Source: MFD04580-c1 sp963702995
GTDB lineage: Bacteria; Planctomycetota; Phycisphaerae; Tepidisphaerales; Tepidisphaeraceae
Length of the DNA stretch: 64,000 nucleotides
Direction of reading: 5' to 3'
Assembly (NCBI GenBank): GCA_963702995.1
Contig: OY969783.1
Location: 3,844,001 to 3,908,000, forward strand
Part shown: one piece after another, positions 17,632-24,956 of the stretch
Layout of the letters: every line of letters starts with the position of its first letter
Position numbering within the stretch: position 1 is the first letter of the stretch
The notes under the pieces: generated by a model
Database searches by the model: none
What the model saw: only the letters and a program-made list of their open reading frames with translations
Told to the model about the DNA's origin: nothing
Translations under genes and position numbers: made by a program

Positions 17632-18165
17632 TCACTTCCACAAGCCAAGCAGGAAGCGGGGTGCGGGGAAATCGAGTATGGTCGGAAGCTCGATCGCCTG
17701 TGGGCGAGGCCGAACGATGTCACCGAAACCGACGTCGATCCGCATTGAGATTCGGGCGTTGCCCAAGCTTGCCCTGAAGGTGGCCCGCACGCCCTGATAC
17801 TCCGCGTCTTCGGCGATCGGCTCACCCGTCATGCTGGTTGGATCGAAGTGCAGCCCGTCCGGCTCAACCGTCGCAGCGCGGACCGCTTGCATCGCGGCAA
17901 CGATCTGTTCTGGCTGGTTGACCGTACGACCCAGCAGGTCGATATCCATGGTCGGGCGGGAGAGCGGCACCCGCCACACCCTTAGCATCATTGCACCTTT
18001 AAGCAGGAATCGTCTTTCGTGGGGAGTGAGCGACAGGCGATACAGAAACCGCTCCATTGCGAAGTACTGGAGCATCTCGTTGAACGGTCTTCCGGAACGC
18101 CTCGCTTCGTTAAGCAGTCTCTGGTGAACCGAGGCCGACATGTTCTTCGGGGTGCCGTCGTTCAC
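17632..18165 (-). pseudogene. AbiEii-type nucleotidyltransferase toxin, C-terminally truncated
   Basis: Type IV toxin-antitoxin nucleotidyltransferase. The core motif MMLRVWRVPLSRPTMDIDLLGR carries the acidic DxD-type pair (MDIDLL) of the NTase fold. Full-length AbiEii proteins are about 290 residues; this one stops after 177, at FPAPRFLLGLWK, where homologues normally continue into the helical domain. The rest is not found in any frame before the insertion sequence 21 bp further on, so it has been deleted. The start is the GTG at 18165, overlapping the antitoxin stop in a 4-bp GTGA junction, which implies translational coupling. Loss of the C-terminal half probably inactivates the toxin. Confidence 0.7.
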
Positions 18166-18767
18166 AGGATCGCCTCCACATATGGGCGGATGACCTTCTC
18201 GACCCGGCAAATGCGGGCGAAATGCATCAGTTCTTCCACGTCGAGTTTTCGCCGCCGCTGCGCCAGTTTGAGCGCCTCCAGGCAGACCTCCAGCCCAATT
18301 CGGTTGCGGAACTTGAACGAGTCGGCCAGCGATTTGCTGATGCCGTACACACGAACGATGACCCCGTCGGTCTTGTGCGATTCGACACCCTCACTGTAAG
18401 CCTTCCCCCCGAACCAGACAGGACGTACCGGCGGGTGTTGGAGCCTGGGCCGCTCTGCCCCTTTTGGCAGGGCCAGAAAAACTTCGTGCGGGATCTGGGT
18501 TGTGATGTCGTGATACGACAGCGCGGAGATCAGGCAGATAACGCCCAGGGGAGCTTTTGCGGCCACGACCACCAGATCGGGGTTGCCCAGTGGAGGCAGT
18601 TCGGCCAGACGGTAAAGGCCGCGGCCGAGCTGCTCGACGACCCCGCTATCCCGCATCGCATACAGGCTCCGAGGATGGATGCCGGCAGCAATCGCTTGAC
18701 TCGTTCGCAGCAGACCGCGGTGCCGCCAAAAAAGCTCGGTGAGCGAAGTTGGGTCGCGTGTTCGCAT
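18162..18767 (-). CDS. AbiEi-family antitoxin / transcriptional regulator
   Basis: 201 residues. The N-terminal winged helix (LTELFWRHRGLLRTSQAIAAGIHPRSLYAMRDSG) followed by GRGLYRLAE is the AbiEi_4 pattern. The C-terminal domain (FLALPKGAERPRL, GGKAYSEGVESH, DGVIVRVYGISKSLADSFKFR) matches the antitoxin domain of AbiEi proteins. It should neutralise the downstream nucleotidyltransferase and repress its own promoter; a perfect inverted repeat sits just upstream. It appears intact although its toxin partner is truncated. Confidence 0.85.
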   Translation of the reverse strand: MRTRDPTSLTELFWRHRGLLRTSQAIAAGIHPRSLYAMRDSGVVEQLGRGLYRLAELPPLGNPDLVVVAAKAPLGVICLISALSYHDITTQIPHEVFLALPKGAERPRLQHPPVRPVWFGGKAYSEGVESHKTDGVIVRVYGISKSLADSFKFRNRIGLEVCLEALKLAQRRRKLDVEELMHFARICRVEKVIRPYVEAIL

Positions 18768-18778
18768 GGCGGATTAAG

Positions 18779-18806
18779 TACCGATACTTATGCGCATCTA
18801 TCGGTA
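18779..18806. promoter_or_regulatory. Putative AbiEi operator
   Basis: TACCGATA (18779-18786) and TATCGGTA (18799-18806) are exact inverses with a 12-nt spacer, ending 12 bp before the abiEi start codon. AbiEi proteins are known to autorepress by binding inverted repeats in their promoter. Confidence 0.6.
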
Positions 18807-19104
18807 ATTCTATCCGGCATGCTTGAGGACGGCCATACCGTCCAGAAACCACGCGGCCCCGTTCGTGGCACTGCCGTCCCATTTAACGCTCCACGGGATC
18901 GTCGCGGAACAACTGGGCCGCCGCTGGGTGGAGATGGAAAGAGAAAGGAACACATGCGGGCCAGCAACTCCGGTTTGAAGACCTGGACGCTTGAGCTCGA
19001 ATACGGTGAGCCGCGACATTCAGTCTGGGGGTCGAGAAGGGGACAGGTAGGATAATCGCGTCGAAATGCGAACATTCCACGAGACTGACTCGGCGCAGCG
19101 CGGC
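18807..19104. other. Intergenic region without a convincing gene
   Basis: About 300 bp between abiEi and fic. Short open stretches exist on the plus strand (one reads HLTLHGIVAEQLGRRW) but have no clear start, ribosome site or family resemblance. Confidence 0.35.
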
Positions 19105-20262
19105 TCACTCCGTATCGGTCGTCAGCACCTGCAGATAGGCCCGGTACGCGTAAACGCGGTCCCGCCGCTTGCCTGTGGTCTCGCGGAGAATATGGGCCTG
19201 TTGGAGTGAGTCAAGCGCTTTACTTGCCGTTGGCTTCGTCACGTTCAGGAGATTGATGGCGCTCGCCAGAGTGACGACAGGATGGGCCGGTAGCCCCTCA
19301 AATAGACGAATGGCGGGCACGGTGGCGGAGGGATGGTTGGCCAGACGGATGCGGTCTTTGGCGATCAACGTGAAAAGCCGTTGGGCGGCCGACACGCCAT
19401 CCTCGGCGGCTTCGCGGACGCAGTCCAGGAAGTACCCGGTCCAACCTTCCCAGTCGCCGTCTGTCCGAACGGCACTGAGCCGCCGGTAATACTCCTCGCG
19501 GTGCCGCTTGAACGAGACGCTCAAGTACAGCAAGGGCGACTTCAAGAGCCCCCAGTGCTCGACGAGCAGTGCAATGAGCAGCCTGCCGATGCGGCCGTTG
19601 CCGTCCAGGAACGGATGAATCGTCTCGAACTGCACGTGGGCAAGGCCCGCCCGCACCAGCGGTGGAAGCGGGTCTTTAGCGTGAATCCACTTCTCAAGCG
19701 CCGACATCGCCTCGGCCACTTCTCCGGGCGGCGGTGGGACGAACCGGGCGTTCCCCGGCCGCGTGCCGCCGATCCAATTTTGTGACCTCCGGATCTCTCC
19801 GGGCTCCTTGTCGCTGCCCCGTGCCCCGTCCATGAGCCGCCTGTGTGCCTCGCACAGCAGACGAGTGCAGAGCGGCAGTCCCTTTGGGCTGGCGATTTCA
19901 CGTCGCGCGTAGTTCAGGGCGGCGACGTAATTGCAAACCTCCTGCACGTCATCCGGCCGCTCGGCGGCTTGCCCGGCCTCGAACGCCATAACGTCTTGGA
20001 GCGTCGCCTGAGTCCCCTCGATCTGCGACGTGATAAGGGCTTCTTTCCGGACGAAGCCGTAGAGGAACCACTCGGGGCTGGCCACCATCTCGGCGGCCAC
20101 GGAGAGATGGCCCAGAGCGGTCATGGCGGCGCCGAGAGATTCAGTCAGTGCGGGGCCCAACACAAGAGACGGTTCGACCGGTGGAAGCGGCGTCGGCACG
20201 AATGCACGGACTTCCTCGCCACCCAAACGCGTAATCCGATAGGCGCCGGTCACCCGTGGCAT
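19105..20262 (-). CDS. Fic family protein (class II, self-inhibited AMP transferase) with C-terminal winged helix
   Basis: 385 residues. The N-terminal Fic_N region carries the inhibitory helix motif TSQIEG at 78-83, matching (S/T)xxxE(G/N), so Glu82 should block ATP. The Fic core has the complete catalytic motif HPFLDGNGRIGR at 216-227 with His216. A C-terminal winged helix (LASAINLLNVTKPTASKALDSLQQAHILRETT) resembles a MarR/GntR-type DNA-binding domain. Such proteins AMPylate a target protein when inhibition is relieved, and the DNA-binding tail suggests autoregulation. It stands alone, with no separate antitoxin gene. The promoter upstream is framed by a perfect inverted repeat. Confidence 0.9.
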   Translation of the reverse strand: MPRVTGAYRITRLGGEEVRAFVPTPLPPVEPSLVLGPALTESLGAAMTALGHLSVAAEMVASPEWFLYGFVRKEALITSQIEGTQATLQDVMAFEAGQAAERPDDVQEVCNYVAALNYARREIASPKGLPLCTRLLCEAHRRLMDGARGSDKEPGEIRRSQNWIGGTRPGNARFVPPPPGEVAEAMSALEKWIHAKDPLPPLVRAGLAHVQFETIHPFLDGNGRIGRLLIALLVEHWGLLKSPLLYLSVSFKRHREEYYRRLSAVRTDGDWEGWTGYFLDCVREAAEDGVSAAQRLFTLIAKDRIRLANHPSATVPAIRLFEGLPAHPVVTLASAINLLNVTKPTASKALDSLQQAHILRETTGKRRDRVYAYRAYLQVLTTDTE

Positions 20263-20292
20263 GACTCGTAATGACCCTTTCCAGTTTGATTT

Positions 20293-20349
20293 CGTTAGTA
20301 AAGAAATCTTATCTACTGTGGGACGCTGGTCAAGCGTTCTTTACTAACG
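20293..20349 (-). promoter_or_regulatory. fic promoter inside a 13-bp inverted repeat
   Basis: On the minus strand TTGACC (20328-20333) and TAAGAT (20306-20311) are 16 nt apart, a near-consensus sigma-70 promoter. CGTTAGTAAAGAA (20293-20305) and its exact inverse TTCTTTACTAACG (20337-20349) bracket it, one arm abutting the -10 box and the other just upstream of the -35 box. Confidence 0.65.
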
Positions 20350-20690
20350 CCGCAAGGGGTCCGGCGTCGCGTCAATAATGTTTTAGGGGTTCGAAGCGTC
20401 CGGTGGACTTCGCCGTGGAGCCGGTCGGCCGCTCATTCGTCGGAGCTCGGAAGCTCGCCATCCTCCGCGAGAAGGCCCCCAGCTCCGACGTCTGCCAGAA
20501 GCACGACCTCCAGACTACCCTCTTCTGCCGGCGTTAAACATGGAGTGTGCCCGATGGAGCAGACACCCGTGCCCAACGAACGACGCCATTTCACCAATGC
20601 TTAGGCAGAGTGATGTGTGGCGGCAGCCATAAGCCCACCACAGCCGTGCTCTCCGAACCGACGTGTAGCATCCAGTGCTTACTGCACTTA
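20350..20690. other. Decayed accessory DNA
   Basis: No intact gene. It contains the OrfA remnant described next; the remaining 150 bp (20540-20690) show nothing I can support. Confidence 0.4.
20403..20537 (+). pseudogene. Remnant of an IS3-type OrfA (transposase N-terminal helix-turn-helix)
   Basis: The frame reads SFVGARKLAILREKAPSSDV, then CQKHDLQTTLFCRR and a stop. This resembles the start of IS3/IS911 OrfA proteins (K-x-AILREH, VSDLCDK, GLQPTLFYRW) with the recognition helix retained and the rest lost. Only about 44 codons survive, without a start codon or ends. Confidence 0.5.
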
Positions 20691-20691
20691 G

Positions 20692-20742
20692 TATTCTGTT
20701 TTTAGGTAATCGCCTTTGCGGTGATTAGCCGGAAATAGAATA
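20692..20742. promoter_or_regulatory. Imperfect palindrome upstream of an antitoxin remnant
   Basis: GTATTCT...AGGTAATCGCC and GGTGATTA...AGAATAC pair at 18 of 24 positions around a 3-nt centre, ending just before the ATG at 20748. The position fits an autoregulatory operator of an AbiEi-like gene. Confidence 0.45.
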
Positions 20743-20747
20743 CAGCG

Positions 20748-20950
20748 ATGGCCATTGCCCTTGGACAGCTCGAACCCCGTCTGCTGGCCTATCCCCAGAT
20801 TCGCCGGCTCAGCGCCGTACGATTGGGCGAGTTGGCCAAGCCTCTGCGCCTCACGCCGACACAAAAGCGGCACCTTCTGAGCCGCATGGCACGGGCGGGA
20901 CCGCGGATCTCGACGATCGCAGGGGAACAAAAACGGGGGCACTGTATGCG
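20748..20950 (+). pseudogene. N-terminal remnant of a second AbiEi-like (DUF6088-type) antitoxin
   Basis: Reads MAIALGQLEPRLLAYPQIRR, then a helix-turn-helix with LRLTPTQKRHLLSRMARAG. This matches the N-terminal winged helix of AbiEi-like antitoxins that begin with a Gly-Lys/Gln-x-Glu-x-x-L-x-A-Y pattern. Homology ends by about 20950, where the sequence is taken over by the end of the opposing gene; the C-terminal antitoxin domain is missing. The frame stays open to 1035 bases further only as nonsense (stop at 21035). Confidence 0.5.
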
Positions 20951-20957
20951 TCACGCC

Positions 20958-21341
20958 TCAAACGGGATCGATTTGCGAATTGCACTTATGCTGCCATTTG
21001 CTACGTGTGCGCTCCTCCCATTGCTGCCTTTTTGAATCCCTCAGGCCGGCTGCGACCCCTTCAGCTAGACGCCAGATCAGGTTCCGAATATCAGGATGAA
21101 CAGCGGTCGGGTACGCGCATACCCACGAGCCATCCGGCGAATGCCAGCGCAGCAGGTCCTCAATGCCATGAAAGGGGCCGTACCGGTTATGACGCCATAC
21201 CTCATCGTCATTCTCGTCCATACCCATTCCGCCAGTCTCGACGTAGTATCGCGGCTTTCCGTTGGAAATAACGCGGAAGATCGCACTGCCGCCGCCTTCG
21301 ACGCCGAAGCGAAGGATTTTCTCGCCCTCTGCCTGAGGCAC
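20958..21341 (-). CDS. Immunity-like or C-terminal domain protein, unknown family
   Basis: 127 residues from a GTG at 21341. Reads EKILRFGVEGGGSAIFRVIS, later MGMDENDDEVWRH and YPTAVHPDIRNLIW. A beta-rich start, an acidic DENDDE turn and a final HPxxRxxIW helix resemble small proteins often called immunity-like, but I cannot name the family. It overlaps the upstream nuclease-like gene by about 130 bp in another frame. Because the upstream frame becomes Arg-rich nonsense right where this one starts, the two may be a single 335-residue protein split by an indel near 21355. No ribosome site is evident before the GTG, which favours the single-protein reading. Confidence 0.55.
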   Translation of the reverse strand: MPQAEGEKILRFGVEGGGSAIFRVISNGKPRYYVETGGMGMDENDDEVWRHNRYGPFHGIEDLLRWHSPDGSWVCAYPTAVHPDIRNLIWRLAEGVAAGLRDSKRQQWEERTRSKWQHKCNSQIDPV

Positions 21342-21969
21342 GCGCCGTCGAACGGTGCCACAGCCAGCAGCGGACGTTGAAGCCTGGCCGATATGGGTCG
21401 GGCCAGCGGTCTTCGGCCCCCTCCCACGGCTCACCGTCGAGACAGGCCATCCGCACCAACTCGGCCACATCGCCATCCATGTGATTGTCGGATCGATCAA
21501 ATCCGATCAGAAGGATCGCGACGCGGTCCGCATCGGGCGGGCGCAGTGGATCAAGTTTGCGGAGATCCAGCGGCACCGTGTGTGTTTTGCTAGCGTCCAG
21601 TCCGGGCAGGAGCGGATGCAGCAGGTATGAGCGGTAGATCCACGAACCGCCCTGATCGAGCCAATACTGCTTCCAGGCGCCTTTGACTTCGAGCCATAGC
21701 TTCTTGCCATCTGGAAGCACGATCACATCATCGCACCGACACTTTGGCGAAGCAGGATATGGAACCTCGGCCCGTGTGGGATAGCCATGCTGGGGCAATA
21801 ACTCGGCCAAGCGCTTCGACCAGGCCACTTCCGTGCGCGGCCGTTTTTGCTCAGGCTTGTAGTGGCCGCCGTACCAGCTGAGCCCGGTCGGGGACCCATC
21901 GGCCCGGACAGTGGCTTCGGCGTCCATCCGCCGCAGCAGGTCGAAAACGGTCGATGCGAATTTGATCAT
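21208..21969 (-). CDS. PD-(D/E)XK nuclease-like protein
   Basis: The first 200 residues are well-formed. A helix with Glu47 (RPRTEVAWSKRLAELLPQHG) is followed by CRCDDVIVLPDGKKLWLEVKGAWK, where Asp80/Asp81 and E94-V95-K96 give the spacing and order of a PD-(D/E)XK nuclease core. The remainder has WIYRSYLLHPLLPGLDASKT and ILLIGFDRSDNH. After WLWHR (about base 21360) the frame becomes Arg-rich and looks like the shadow of the next gene, so the true end is uncertain. Substrate unknown; restriction-like, repair or toxin roles are all possible. It lies in the accessory region among toxin-antitoxin genes. Confidence 0.6.
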   Translation of the reverse strand: MIKFASTVFDLLRRMDAEATVRADGSPTGLSWYGGHYKPEQKRPRTEVAWSKRLAELLPQHGYPTRAEVPYPASPKCRCDDVIVLPDGKKLWLEVKGAWKQYWLDQGGSWIYRSYLLHPLLPGLDASKTHTVPLDLRKLDPLRPPDADRVAILLIGFDRSDNHMDGDVAELVRMACLDGEPWEGAEDRWPDPYRPGFNVRCWLWHRSTARASGRGRENPSLRRRRRRQCDLPRYFQRKAAILRRDWRNGYGRE

Positions 21970-22160
21970 TTTTGCCTTATTTCACTCGAAGAATTTACGA
22001 GTTGATACCTGATTCTATCGACCCGCACTGACAAGCCCCAGTCAGTGACCGGGTCAACGTCGCCGCGACGCAATCGGGACTGGGGGGGGGGAAAGAAATT
22101 GGAAACCATCAATACTGTCCGCGCATCGCTGTCGTCACGAATATACGCCTTGCGGCGACT

Positions 22161-23380
22161 CTACAGCGTCAGAAGCCCCAGTGCTGAGCGATCGAAAACG
22201 GCCCGCAGTTCTTCGACCTCCGCGGCTGCGAGGTCTCGCAGCGCCGGCGGCCGCTTCTTGTCGCGCTTGAAGAAGTGGCGGAACGCCGCCAGGAACAGCT
22301 CGGGCTGGGCATCGGGCTCGACGTCGAGCGTGTCGGGGAAGTAGGCGTCGAGAATGGTGGCCCCCACGTCAGTCGCCTCGGTCAGCTCCTCCACCCAGCG
22401 CAACACGACGGCTTCGGGAACCTCGGCGGGGAAACGTTGCGACACCAGGGCCAGCAGGTCGTCGCGGGTGGGGGCATTCATCAGCAATGCCAGGAAGAAC
22501 CGGTGCTCGGGCTCGAGGACCGTGGCGCGGAGGCTCTTGATGACGGATCGGCGGCGTCTTCTTCAAGGCTCGCGGCGACGCCGGTGGCGAGAGCGGCGTG
22601 CTTCTTTTCGAACGCCTTCAGGATGGGGGGCCATTGGTCGAGGTGCCGCACGTAGGCCATGCAATGATGCAGGATGGAAAAGCCGCGCTCGAAATCGAGG
22701 TCTTCGATCATCGCCGTCACGACGGCCGCGTAGCTTGCGTCTTCGACCTGCTCCAAGATGTCGAGCAGTTGCTTGCGGCGCATCGTGAGCTTGTCGCTGA
22801 AGTGCGGGTCGATTGCGACGTGCGGCGGCATGTAGTTGAACTGCGGCCCCGTCCCCGGGTCGTGCTGGGTCCGCACCACGACGGTCACCGACGGCGAATC
22901 CAGGTGGAACAGCGAATGGATCGCCTGCGGGCCAGAGACGATCGGCACGGTCCGCCCCGCTTCCAGGAGCTCGACCTTTTTCATGCGCAGGTCGCCGACC
23001 CGCAGGTACGGGGTGATCGGCTGTACATTCTCGAACACGTACTGGGCGTGGATGCTCGAGCCGTACATGACGTGGAAGGCGCCGGAAAACTCGTGCTGAT
23101 GGATGGCGGTCGTTCCGTCCATCCAGAAGAGGAGCTGGATGTAAAACCGTGGGTGGCTGTAGGCGATCAGCTCGGGCTCGCCGAACTCGGAATCGGTTTG
23201 AAAGGGCTGGTCGTCACTCAGCAGGAACTCGCGCATGGCGGCCGCCAGATCGACGGCCCTGGCTGGCGGACGCTCATCGAGGGCGGCGCGGGCGATCTCG
23301 GGGAACCTGGCCAGAGAGAAGTTTTCGCGCTTCCAACGCTCCTCGACGGTACGCCCCAGTTCCAGGAAGAATGCGTTCAT
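22161..23380 (-). CDS. Cupin-fold hypothetical protein, frameshifted
   Basis: About 406 residues if read across a break near 22545. The first 285 residues hold a cupin-like double-stranded beta helix: HPRFYIQLLFWMDG, AIHQHEFSGAFHVMYGSSIH (His94, His96 and His103 as likely metal ligands), GRTVPIVSGPQAIHSLFHLD and VTVVVRTQ. The C-terminal part is helical (ERGFSILHHCMAYVRHLDQW, then in the second frame VIKSLRATVLEPEHRFFLALLMN and VEELTEATDVGATILDAYFP). Similar proteins of unknown function occur scattered in bacteria. No signal peptide. The break joins DAAD to VIKSLRATV, so one base is missing or extra there. Confidence 0.6.
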
Positions 23381-23455
23381 CCAGCCACTTTACCACGGCG
23401 CCGGTGCGCCGGGGCCGGTGCGGCGCGACCGGTGCGGCGGGCGTCGAGCGGCCGG

Positions 23456-23950
23456 TCACCACCCGTTGGTGCCCGGGCCGCCTTTGAACGGGCCGACGAC
23501 GTCGGGCGTGACCCATCCGCCGTAGAAGCCGCCGGGCTGCGGCGTGACCGGCTCGCCATCGACAGTGCATTGATCCGCAAGCGCAGCGTAGAAGGCGATG
23601 GCATCGCGGATCGGCTCCATGCCGGGCGTTGGGTCGGGGTAAGACCAGGCGGCCCTTCGGCGGATGACGTCGCCCACGACGACGTCGAAGTAACTCGCCG
23701 TCCCCTTCCACTCGCAGGCGGTGATGCCGCCAACGGCACGGAGGCAGGCGGCATCGACGTCCTGGCGCGGGATGTAGTAGACCGGCGGGTGCGAGGTCTC
23801 GAGTATGCGATGGCCGCGGACGGTGTCGGCGATGACGCGGCCGGCGACGATGACCCGGAGCCGGCGCGGCGTCGGCTCCAGCCGCGGCGGCCGCGGGTAG
23901 TCCCAGACCGATTCCTGCCCGGCCGCCGGCTCGATTCGATGCGGTTTCAT
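23456..23950 (-). CDS. DUF427 domain-containing protein
   Basis: 164 residues. The DUF427 fold is recognisable in RLRVIVAGRVIADTVRG, HPPVYYIPRQDVD, ITACEWKGTASYFDVVVGD and AAWSYPDPTPGMEPIRDAIAFYAA. The first five residues (MKPHR) and the start at 23950 are the only sensible ones; an in-frame extension upstream runs through the SGNH gene's shadow. DUF427 proteins are small cytoplasmic proteins of undetermined function, often annotated near nucleotidyltransferases. It lies 75 bp after the cupin gene start and 26 bp from the SGNH gene; all are on the minus strand and may be cotranscribed. Confidence 0.85.
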   Translation of the reverse strand: MKPHRIEPAAGQESVWDYPRPPRLEPTPRRLRVIVAGRVIADTVRGHRILETSHPPVYYIPRQDVDAACLRAVGGITACEWKGTASYFDVVVGDVIRRRAAWSYPDPTPGMEPIRDAIAFYAALADQCTVDGEPVTPQPGGFYGGWVTPDVVGPFKGGPGTNGW

Positions 23951-23976
23951 GCCGCATTCTAGGGCGGCCGCGCAGG

Positions 23977-24648
23977 CTACGGCGGCGGCCGCGTCTGGCG
24001 CGCCTGGGTGGCAGGCCAAGCCGCCTGCTGGAGCGTCCGGGCGATATCGGGGCCGAATCGCTCCAAGGATCCCGCGTCGCTTGTCTGAAGCCCAAGGGGG
24101 CTTCGATTGAACAAGGTCGAGAAGAACACGCAAGCGGCCAGGAAGGAGCCTGCATAGTTGGGGTGGCTGTTGTCCTTGTCGTGGAGGACGAGGTTCGGCC
24201 GCTCCTTCAGCAGTCGCTGCCACGCGTCGCCAACGGGTACGACCGTCGCCCCGATGGAGCGGCCGATGGACGTGTAGGCATCGCTCAGCTCCTTTTGCCG
24301 CCCCCACTCCTGCCGCCGCGCCCAGGTCATGTAGAGCACTGTCGTCGCGCCGTGAGCCTTGATCTCCTGGTCGAACCGCTCGACGAACTGCTTCATGCGA
24401 GCGGGGTTCTTGAGCGGCAAGGTGCTCTGTTCCTGAAGGACGACGAAGCTCCATTTCGACGACCGGATCGCCTTCAGCGCCTCCCCTCGCTCCCAGTGCG
24501 TCTTCAGCGCCCGGCCGTTGGCGATCACCCGATCGGTCTCCAGCGCTATTGGCGGCGCCGCGGCCGCAGCCAGCCGAGTGACGATTCCCGGCAGGTCGTT
24601 GCGGTTCGTGAAGCTGTTGCCGATGAATAAGATGCGGGTCGGTTTCAC
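23977..24648 (-). CDS. SGNH/GDSL-type hydrolase
   Basis: 223 residues. Block I is LFIGNSFTNRNDLP with nucleophile Ser12, and block V is DKDNSHPNYAG with Asp159 and His162 of the triad. Block II/III equivalents are VIANGRALKTHWERG and VVLQEQSTLP. It has no signal peptide, so it is probably cytoplasmic. It resembles the DUF4886-like branch of SGNH hydrolases; substrate (an ester or acetylated sugar) unknown. The start ATG at 24648 is 75 bp from the R4 repeat. Confidence 0.8.
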   Translation of the reverse strand: MKPTRILFIGNSFTNRNDLPGIVTRLAAAAAPPIALETDRVIANGRALKTHWERGEALKAIRSSKWSFVVLQEQSTLPLKNPARMKQFVERFDQEIKAHGATTVLYMTWARRQEWGRQKELSDAYTSIGRSIGATVVPVGDAWQRLLKERPNLVLHDKDNSHPNYAGSFLAACVFFSTLFNRSPLGLQTSDAGSLERFGPDIARTLQQAAWPATQARQTRPPP

Positions 24649-24722
24649 TTTTGATTCGATGGGCCGGGGGTGGCAATCCGCGTGGGGTTTTCACAATGCG
24701 TGCTGGGCTTAAAGCCGAGGAT

Positions 24723-24937
24723 TTAGCACTACAGCGCTATTTGGCCAATGGCGCACCAGAAGAACGTCAAAATCCGAAGCACGAAATCCGAAGGAATAAG
24801 AAATCGGAAAAGAAGAAACCGGCTTCAATCGCGAGTATCGATTTCCGCTTTGCCTTTGTTTGGAGTTCCTTCGGATTTCGTGCTTCGGATTTTCTGATTC
24901 GGGAAGGCTTGATCGCTGAATTAGCGCTGTAGTGTTA
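24723..24937. repeat. Dispersed inverted repeat R4, copy 1
   Basis: Outer ends TTAGCACTACAGCGCT and AGCGCTGTAGTGTTA are near-perfect inverses. Inside lies a second inverted pair AATCCGAAGCACGAAATCCG (from 24771) and its inverse TTCGGATTTCGTGCTTCGGA (about 24869-24890). 215 bp, non-coding, MITE-like. A diverged copy lies at 47005-47230. Confidence 0.8.
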
Positions 24938-24956
24938 GATGTTAAGGCCGATTGCC

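Noticed and set aside
18807..19104. Short plus-strand frames between abiEi and fic as a small gene
   Set aside because: No start with a ribosome site and no recognisable family.
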